Shown here: piece after piece, positions 7,798 to 12,283 of the stretch
Layout of the letters: each line of letters opens with the position of its first letter
Position numbering within the stretch: position 1 is the first letter of the stretch
Source: an uncultured Oscillochloris sp.
GTDB taxonomy: Bacteria > Chloroflexota > Chloroflexia > Chloroflexales > Chloroflexaceae
Assembly: GCA_903877945.1 (NCBI GenBank)
Contig: CAIRFY010000248.1
Coordinates: 1 to 12,283, forward strand
Direction of reading: 5' to 3'
DNA: 12,283 nucleotides
Notes under the pieces: generated by a model
Database searches by the model: none
The model's input: only the letters and a program-made list of their open reading frames with translations
Told to the model about the DNA's origin: nothing
Translations under genes and position numbers: made by a program

Positions 7798-8511
7798 TTA
7801 CTTCCCGAGCCCACGCAGGGCGGCATCAATCGTACTCGTCAGCTTACTGACATCCACTTGCTTGCCGTTTACGTCGAAGGTCGGCGTGGACTGCACCCCA
7901 GCGGCTACCGCCGTCTGCGCCGAGGCATCGATCAGCGCACGGTTCGCCCCGCTGCTCAGGCAGCTATCGAAGGTAGTGCGGTTCAGGCCAAGCTGACCGG
8001 CGTAGCTGCTGAAAATGCTCGCGGGCGAATTTAGGCTGGCCCACGTATTCTGGTTGATGAACAGCATGTCGTGCATCTGCCAGTACTTCGCCTGATCCTG
8101 ATCGCCGGCACAGCGGGCAGCTTCTGCCGATGTCTGCGCGTTTGAGTGGATCGTCGTCAGCGGCATCTCGTGGTAGATAAACTGCACCTTACCCGTATTC
8201 ACATAGTCACGGTCGATAATCCGGGCCAGGCCCGTGTCGTAGACGGCACATGAGGGGCACTGAAAGTCGCCGTACTCGGTTACCTTCACCAGAGCCTGAG
8301 GACTACCTTTATAGTAGTGACCGTCTGCGGTGCGACCAATCGGCGCAGTGAGCGAGGTCACGTTACTCTCGCTAGGTTTGCTCGTGATCGCAAATACGCC
8401 CACAAATCCGAGGACAAGGATAAGCACTCCGCCAATCGCCATGTAGAAAGTTGTTAGCTTACGACGATTGTTGCGCGCAACCTTCCGGCCGCGCTGGCCC
8501 TGTACACTCAT
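7798..8511 (-). CDS. Membrane-anchored DsbA-like thiol-disulfide oxidoreductase
   Basis: Predicted extracytoplasmic thioredoxin-fold enzyme of 237 residues that forms or rearranges disulfides in exported proteins. A basic N-terminus (RGRKVARNNRRK) is followed by one transmembrane segment (about 22-42, no lipobox), giving an N-in, C-out anchor. The redox site is FQCPSC with C85 and C88, and the cis-proline motif is STPTF (T209-P210). C134 (AARCAG) and C184 (FDSCLSSG) are the second cysteine pair seen in many relatives of this DSBA/BdbD-like group. The start ATG at 8511 has AGGAG six bases upstream; the GTG/ATG-like position 21 bases earlier has no such site. It lies upstream of secDF on the same strand but has its own promoter. 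No DsbB or VKOR partner is in view. Confidence 0.93.
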   Translation of the reverse strand: MSVQGQRGRKVARNNRRKLTTFYMAIGGVLILVLGFVGVFAITSKPSESNVTSLTAPIGRTADGHYYKGSPQALVKVTEYGDFQCPSCAVYDTGLARIIDRDYVNTGKVQFIYHEMPLTTIHSNAQTSAEAARCAGDQDQAKYWQMHDMLFINQNTWASLNSPASIFSSYAGQLGLNRTTFDSCLSSGANRALIDASAQTAVAAGVQSTPTFDVNGKQVDVSKLTSTIDAALRGLGK

Positions 8512-8582
8512 GGGTCGCTCCTGAGGTTCCAAATCTGAATAGTAGCTTGGTAGACGCAGATGGGGAAGCGCGTATCATAGGC

Positions 8583-8611
8583 ATTATAGCGGGGCACGGG
8601 GCGGGGGTCAA
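8583..8611 (-). promoter_or_regulatory. Promoter for the DsbA-like gene
   Basis: On the minus strand, TTGACC (8611-8606), a 17-base spacer and TATAAT (8588-8583), one mismatch from consensus. The expected start is near 8576, giving a leader of about 65 nt to the ATG at 8511. Confidence 0.8.
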
Positions 8612-8667
8612 ACTCTGTTTGCGCACAAGATCGGCGGCGTCATTCTTTTGTCCATTGTATGCACAAC

Positions 8668-8696
8668 TTGTGATTTTAGAATACCGGCGTGATAAT
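8668..8696 (+). promoter_or_regulatory. Upstream promoter candidate of the radical SAM operon
   Basis: TTGTGA (8668-8673), a 17-base spacer and GATAAT (8691-8696). It lies in an AT-rich patch, divergent from the dsbA-like promoter and about 75 bases upstream of a second candidate. Confidence 0.4.
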
Positions 8697-8728
8697 AGAG
8701 AGACGGCGACTTTCGCAAAAAAGAAGCT

Positions 8729-8744
8729 GTTTTACTAATAAAAC
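8729..8744. promoter_or_regulatory. Small palindrome next to the -35 (possible operator)
   Basis: GTTTTA and TAAAAC are perfect 6-base arms around ctaa. The palindrome ends two bases before the TTGGAC hexamer at 8747, a common place for a regulator to bind. No known operator is recognised. Confidence 0.35.
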
Positions 8745-8746
8745 TC

Positions 8747-8776
8747 TTGGACATATAAGGTACCCTGTTGTATAAT
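8747..8776 (+). promoter_or_regulatory. Main promoter candidate of the radical SAM operon
   Basis: TTGGAC (8747-8752), an 18-base spacer and a perfect TATAAT (8771-8776). The expected start near 8783 would give a leader of about 300 nt before the ATG at 9087. That leader contains a small palindrome, a short hairpin and all of repeat copy C. Confidence 0.6.
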
Positions 8777-8808
8777 CGTCAAAGATTGCACGTCCCTTCT
8801 CGCATACG

Positions 8809-8820
8809 GTAACGTGTTAC
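8809..8820. promoter_or_regulatory. GTAAC-gt-GTTAC palindrome (possible operator)
   Basis: Perfect 5-base arms around two central bases, about 26 bases downstream of the predicted start. A repressor site or a short RNA stem are both possible. A weak hairpin follows at 8830-8849 (acagcc / ggctgt with an 8-base loop). Neither matches a riboswitch I recognise; no cobalamin riboswitch core is visible in this leader. Confidence 0.35.
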
Positions 8821-8883
8821 TCAGGTTTCACAGCCTGGTTTTGGGCTGTACGCGAGGGAAGATGTGCAGCGATTTCCCTCTAT

Positions 8884-9012
8884 GACAAGGTTTCAGGTGT
8901 CAGGTTTCAGCTTTACAGTGAGGCGAGGATGCGACGAGGCGACGAGGCGATGCTATCGCATCCTCGCATCCTCGCGTCTCCGCCACACGGTAAAGCTGTT
9001 CTGAACCATGTC
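8884..9012. repeat. Hairpin repeat element, copy C (129 bp), in the operon leader
   Basis: Same length and ends as copy B: gacaaggttt at the left, gaaccatgtc at the right. The inner left part is cagctttacagtgaggcgag; the right part is cgccacacggtaaagctg. The central gcgaggatgcga pairs with tcgcatcctcgc around a short loop. Flanks are TAT on both sides (8881-8883 and 9013-9015), consistent with a 3-bp target duplication. The element lies between the operon promoters and the first radical SAM gene and would be transcribed as a long RNA hairpin. Confidence 0.85.
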
Positions 9013-9086
9013 TATGGTTGTCACTATACATGCCGTTACAGATGGACGAGCCGCCCCGCTCACCAAGGATGTCCAGGGAGGTCCTG

Positions 9087-10631
9087 ATGACCAGTGCCGG
9101 TACAACCCCAGACGTCGCACCCCGACGACCTGATGCTACCGCAGCAGGTAGTTCGTTGGTCGAGCTAACCCCAGCCTCGATCAGTACGCCGCTGCGCCCC
9201 GTTGACTCGATCCGCCCGCTCAAGATCCTTCTGATTACCCCGAAGGGTAAGAAAGAGGAAGATACCAGCCAGAAGGCACTCTTCTCAATGGCGGTGGGCG
9301 TGCTCGTGAGTATTACCCCACGACAGCATCAGATCGAGCTTAGTGACGAGCTCTTCGGCGACGTGATCAGCTACGATGGCGACTATGACCTCGTCGGTAT
9401 CACCACACGGTCGCTGAATGTGAACCGGGCCTACGAGATCGCCGATAGCTTCCGCGCCCGTGGCACCCCCGTCGTCCTCGGCGGTGTCCACGTCTCGTTC
9501 AACTACGAGGAGGCTCTCGCCCACGGCGATTGTGTGGTCAGCGGCGAAGCTGAGAACCTCTGGGCGACACTGCTCCAGGATCTGGCCGATGGCAAGCTCC
9601 AGCGCCGCTATGAGTCCGCCAATTTCCCGCCGGTCAACGATGTGCCGATGGTCGATTACGAGCGCATCTTCCTCTCCAGCAAGCGCGGCAAGGTTGACTC
9701 GCGCAAGTCGATCCCGATCTATATCACTCGCGGCTGTCCCTTCACCTGCTCGTTCTGTGTCACCCCGAACTTCACCGGTCGGCTTTACCGTATGCAGACC
9801 CCCGAGGCCATCCGCGAGCAGATCGCCACGGCCAAGCGGGTCTGGTTCCGCGAGACGCGCTACGGCAAGAAGCCCTGGTTTATGTTCACCGACGAGAACC
9901 TGGGCGTGAACAAGCAGCGTATGTGGGATGTGATGGAGGTTCTGTCCGAGTGTAACATCCGCTTTAGCAGCTTCATTAGCCTGAAGTTTCTCGATGATCC
10001 GAAGACGGTCGAGTTGCTGGTGAAGGCGGGATGCGCAATGGCGCTGGTTGGCTTTGAGTCGATCAACCAGGAGACGCTCAAGGCATATAACAAGGGCCGG
10101 ATCAATACGGCGGCTGACTACGCACGGATCATCGCCGACTGCCGCAAGGCTGGTCTGCCAATCCAGTGCAACTTCCTCGTAAACCCGGCCATCGACACCT
10201 ACGAGGACATGGCCGCCACAATGAAATTTGTGGTCGAGAACGCCCTGGTCATGCCGATCTCCTCCATCCTCACGCCCTACCCCGGCACGCAGCTTTACAT
10301 CGACTATAAAGCCCAGGGGTTGGTGGTCGATGAGGACTGGGATAAGTACACGGCCCATAATCTGGTGGTGCGCTGCGACCGCTATAACCCCTACGACTAC
10401 CAGATCAAGTACATGGAGCACTTTCTCGGCATGTTCACGTGGCGGGCAAACGTCCGCCGCGTGCGTATGAACAACAATAAGCTGATCACGACGGTGACCA
10501 GCCTGGCCTTCCGGCGCAATCTGCAAGATCAGCTCGAAAATTGCAAGCACGGCCCGCGCCGCCCGCTGGCTCAGGACAACCTGCCCCCACCGCCGATTGC
10601 GGTTGCAAGCGAGTCTGTTGAAACGGCCTAA
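9087..10631 (+). CDS. Cobalamin-binding-type radical SAM protein (first of tandem pair)
   Basis: Predicted cytoplasmic enzyme of 514 residues using S-adenosylmethionine, a [4Fe-4S] cluster and probably cobalamin. After a proline- and threonine-rich N-terminus of about 44 residues comes a Rossmann-type region (about 45-177) with DLVGITTRSLN and VVLGGVHVSF, as in B12-binding radical SAM proteins. The barrel follows (about 209-407) with RGCPFTCSFC (C217, C221, C224), FMFTDENLGVN, VGFESIN and LTPYPGT. The C-terminal part (DWDKYTAHNLV onward) resembles the tail of DUF4070-type members. The ATG at 9087 has GGGAGG five bases upstream, so the TTG at 9018 and other upstream ATGs are rejected. The next gene is a paralogue 31 bases downstream. 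Substrate unknown; methyl transfer to an unactivated carbon is the commonest role in this class, but ring formation also occurs. Confidence 0.88.
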   Translation: MTSAGTTPDVAPRRPDATAAGSSLVELTPASISTPLRPVDSIRPLKILLITPKGKKEEDTSQKALFSMAVGVLVSITPRQHQIELSDELFGDVISYDGDYDLVGITTRSLNVNRAYEIADSFRARGTPVVLGGVHVSFNYEEALAHGDCVVSGEAENLWATLLQDLADGKLQRRYESANFPPVNDVPMVDYERIFLSSKRGKVDSRKSIPIYITRGCPFTCSFCVTPNFTGRLYRMQTPEAIREQIATAKRVWFRETRYGKKPWFMFTDENLGVNKQRMWDVMEVLSECNIRFSSFISLKFLDDPKTVELLVKAGCAMALVGFESINQETLKAYNKGRINTAADYARIIADCRKAGLPIQCNFLVNPAIDTYEDMAATMKFVVENALVMPISSILTPYPGTQLYIDYKAQGLVVDEDWDKYTAHNLVVRCDRYNPYDYQIKYMEHFLGMFTWRANVRRVRMNNNKLITTVTSLAFRRNLQDQLENCKHGPRRPLAQDNLPPPPIAVASESVETA

Positions 10632-10662
10632 GAGCCTGGTACACTAGTGGAAGAGGTTCTGC

Positions 10663-12048
10663 ATGAGCATGGTTATTGCGCCAGATGCGGTTGAACTGAC
10701 GCGCAAGCCCTTCGTCGCTCCTACCAAGCGCAAGAAGTGGCTGATCATTCAGCCGAAGAGCAATACTCCCCTGATGGTCGATTCCGGCAAGGTGAGTATG
10801 CCGCTCAACCTGATGATGGTCGCCACGATGGCGAATACCCATTTCGATATTGACTTCCTTGATGAGCGCATCGGCGATGAGGTTCCTCAGGATTTCTCCG
10901 AGTACGATGTGATCGCGATGACCTCGCGCACCCTCAACGCGAAGCGGGCCTACGCGATTGGTGATCGGGCGCTCGCCCAGGGTAAGAAGGTTGTCCTCGG
11001 CGGTGTCCACCCCACCATGCAGTCCGAGGAGGCGATCCTGCACTCCAGTGCAATCGTCTTTGGTGAGATTGAGTCGATCTATGATCAGTTGACCCAGGAT
11101 ATTTATGAGAATACCCTGCGGCCATTGTACAAGCCGGCCCCGGAGACGGGCTGGAAGCCGCTGACGGAGATGCCGCGCCCTGACTTTCGCTTCATTCGCG
11201 GATCAAAGCACGCGAAGAATTACTCGCAGCGTCTGCCGCTCCTCGCCACCAAGGGTTGCCCGGTCGGCTGTAACTTCTGCTGCACCCCGCGTATCTATGG
11301 CAAGACCTTCCGCACCCGCGATACGGATCACATGATCGCTGAGATTAAGGCGCACCAGAATCACGCTGGTAAGGCGGATCTGCGCTTCTCGTTCATGGAT
11401 GACAACATCTGTTTCAAGCCGACCTACGCCAATGATCTCTTCAACGCGATGGTGGGCCTGGGCGCGAAGTGGAACGCCAACATCTCGATGAACTTCCTGG
11501 AAAAGAGTGAGTTTGTCGAACTGGCGGCAACCGCTGGCTGCGAGATGTTCAATGTCGGCTTTGAGTCGGTTTCGCCCGAGACGATTAAGTATGTCCACAA
11601 GGGTTCAAACCGGGTGGGGAACTACGAAGAGGTGGTTGCCAATGTCCACAAGCAGGGCATCGCCATCCAGGGCTACTTCATCTTCGGATTCGACACCGAT
11701 ACCAACAGCAGCTTCCAGCACACCTTCGACTTTATTATGAAGAACCGGATCGAGTTCCCGGTCTTCACCATCGCCACTCCCTTCCCCGGTACGCCCTGGT
11801 TCGAAGAGATTAAGCCACGGATTACGCACTTCGACTGGGATAAGTACGACACCTTCCACTACATGTATGAGCCGGCGAAGATCGAGCGCGAGCAGTTCCT
11901 CAAGAACTTTATTAAGGTGCAGCGCGCCGTCTACTCGTGGCCGGGGATCTATAAGCGGATGGCAGGCCGGAAGTTCGACTGGGTCTGGATGGTCAATATC
12001 GCGATGCACTACTTCACGCAGCGGCTCACGCCTGATATGCTGATGTGA
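10663..12048 (+). CDS. Cobalamin-binding-type radical SAM protein (second of tandem pair)
   Basis: Predicted enzyme of 461 residues with the same architecture as its neighbour but a shorter N-terminus. The Rossmann-type region (about 24-150) carries YDVIAMTSRTLNAKRAYAIGD and VVLGGVHPTM. The cluster motif is KGCPVGCNFCC (C199, C203, C206, plus C207). FMDDNICF, VGFESVSPETIKYVHKG and ATPFPGTPW mark the barrel. The tail has DWDKYDTFHYMYEPAKI. Many positions match the first protein (SRTLN/TRSLN, RAY, LGGVH, GFES, DWDKY), so the pair arose by duplication and has diverged well beyond redundancy. AGAGG lies six bases before the ATG and the 31-base gap has no terminator, so the two are probably one operon. 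It has no transmembrane segment. Substrate unknown. Confidence 0.88.
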   Translation: MSMVIAPDAVELTRKPFVAPTKRKKWLIIQPKSNTPLMVDSGKVSMPLNLMMVATMANTHFDIDFLDERIGDEVPQDFSEYDVIAMTSRTLNAKRAYAIGDRALAQGKKVVLGGVHPTMQSEEAILHSSAIVFGEIESIYDQLTQDIYENTLRPLYKPAPETGWKPLTEMPRPDFRFIRGSKHAKNYSQRLPLLATKGCPVGCNFCCTPRIYGKTFRTRDTDHMIAEIKAHQNHAGKADLRFSFMDDNICFKPTYANDLFNAMVGLGAKWNANISMNFLEKSEFVELAATAGCEMFNVGFESVSPETIKYVHKGSNRVGNYEEVVANVHKQGIAIQGYFIFGFDTDTNSSFQHTFDFIMKNRIEFPVFTIATPFPGTPWFEEIKPRITHFDWDKYDTFHYMYEPAKIEREQFLKNFIKVQRAVYSWPGIYKRMAGRKFDWVWMVNIAMHYFTQRLTPDMLM

Positions 12049-12051
12049 GAA

Positions 12052-12128
12052 TAGCCGATAGCCGATAGCCGATGGCCGATGGCCGATGGCCGATAGCCGG
12101 TAGCCGATAGCCGATAGCCGGTAGCCGG
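12052..12128. repeat. Heptamer tandem array (11 units of TAGCCGA)
   Basis: Eleven uninterrupted 7-base units begin four bases after the stop of the second radical SAM gene. Five match TAGCCGA, three are TGGCCGA and three are TAGCCGG. The variants are clustered, as expected from slippage or unit duplication. Not coding. Confidence 0.93.
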
Positions 12129-12283
12129 GCATCAGAGGCTATACTGAGGCACTGAATCATGAAGCGGGGTGGAGGGCATTGCCCACCATCCCGCTTCATG
12201 ATTCAGTGCCTCAGACATTCATGCGCGATTCGCGCACAACACCCGATGAAAATAGCCGCTGATGCCCGGCTATCGGCTATCGG
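12122..12283. repeat. Inverted composite element bounded by heptamers (right end cut)
   Basis: tagccgggcatcag (12122-12135) recurs exactly inverted as ctgatgcccggcta (12259-12272). Beyond it the heptamer continues in inverted orientation (tatcggctatcgg) to the window edge. So the array at 12052-12128 is the left arm of a larger inverted structure that runs out of view. Between the arms are the palindrome at 12144-12214 and a small palindrome tgcgcgattcgcgca (12221-12235). No open frame is supported. Confidence 0.8.
12144..12214. repeat. Long perfect palindrome downstream of the radical SAM operon
   Basis: A 25-base arm (12144-12168) starting ctgaggcactgaatcatgaa is matched perfectly by its inverted copy at 12190-12214. 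Pairing continues inward (gtgg with ccat including one G-U, one mismatch, then gggc with gccc) to leave a loop of only three bases. The RNA hairpin could stop transcription or protect the 3' end of the operon, but no T-run follows on the plus strand. Confidence 0.88.

Noticed and set aside
8783..9086. Cobalamin riboswitch in the leader of the radical SAM operon
   Set aside because: The enzymes make it an attractive idea, but I see no B12-box-like core or matching helices; most of the leader is repeat copy C.
9285..10550. 421-codon minus-strand frame
   Set aside because: It is antisense to the first radical SAM gene, which has the cluster motif and a strong Shine-Dalgarno site. No family resemblance or ribosome site was seen.
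9087..10631. BchE (anaerobic Mg-protoporphyrin ester cyclase)
   Set aside because: Same broad superfamily, but the N-terminal sequence and tail do not look like BchE, and no chlorophyll genes are nearby.
12052..12128. CRISPR-like array
   Set aside because: The units are 7 bases and directly adjacent, without spacers.

Overview
The window looks like chromosomal DNA from a GC-rich filamentous member of the Chloroflexota, probably the Chloroflexales. This is an inference from the style of the proteins (separate secD and secF, a membrane-anchored DsbA-like protein, a long beta-CASP nuclease, paired cobalamin-type radical SAM enzymes) and from intergenic DNA full of hairpin-forming repeats, including the CCCTCACCCC / GGGTGAGGG type. 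No rRNA, tRNA, CRISPR array or transposase gene was seen.

Layout. 1-271: two adjacent copies (A, B) of a hairpin-forming, non-coding repeat with terminal inverted repeats. 272-3358 (-): a 1028-residue metallo-beta-lactamase/beta-CASP nuclease-like protein with a long C-terminal extension that carries an internal duplication. 3359-3833: divergent intergenic region with a short copy (D) of the same repeat family, a CCCTCACCCC-type double hairpin and a promoter candidate. 3834-4112 (+): acylphosphatase. 4216-5259 (+): polytopic UPF0104/LPG-flippase-like membrane protein. These converge on secF (5271-6275, -) and secD (6306-7724, -). Upstream lies a membrane-anchored DsbA-like thiol oxidoreductase (7798-8511, -). 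8512-9086: a control region with promoters on both strands, two small palindromes and repeat copy C. 9087-10631 and 10663-12048 (+): two paralogous cobalamin-binding-type radical SAM proteins in one operon. 12049-12283: a heptamer tandem array and a long perfect palindrome inside larger inverted arms that run off the window.

How the genes fit together. secD, secF and the DsbA-like gene form an export and extracytoplasmic folding block. secDF has its own consensus promoter directly behind the dsbA-like stop codon. The predicted SecD has two cysteines in its extracytoplasmic domain, so a link to the neighbouring oxidoreductase is conceivable. The twin radical SAM genes are the most likely undescribed system: both have an N-terminal Rossmann-type cobalamin-binding region and a CxxxCxxC cluster motif, they are clearly homologous along their length, and no substrate gene lies beside them. 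The non-coding repeats are the other notable layer: copy B abuts the stop codon of the nuclease gene, copy D lies in the nuclease promoter region, and copy C lies in the leader of the radical SAM operon.

Start codons were reassigned where a Shine-Dalgarno or promoter position argued for it (nuclease, acylphosphatase, secD, dsbA-like gene, first radical SAM gene). All family names come from reading motifs, not from database searches.
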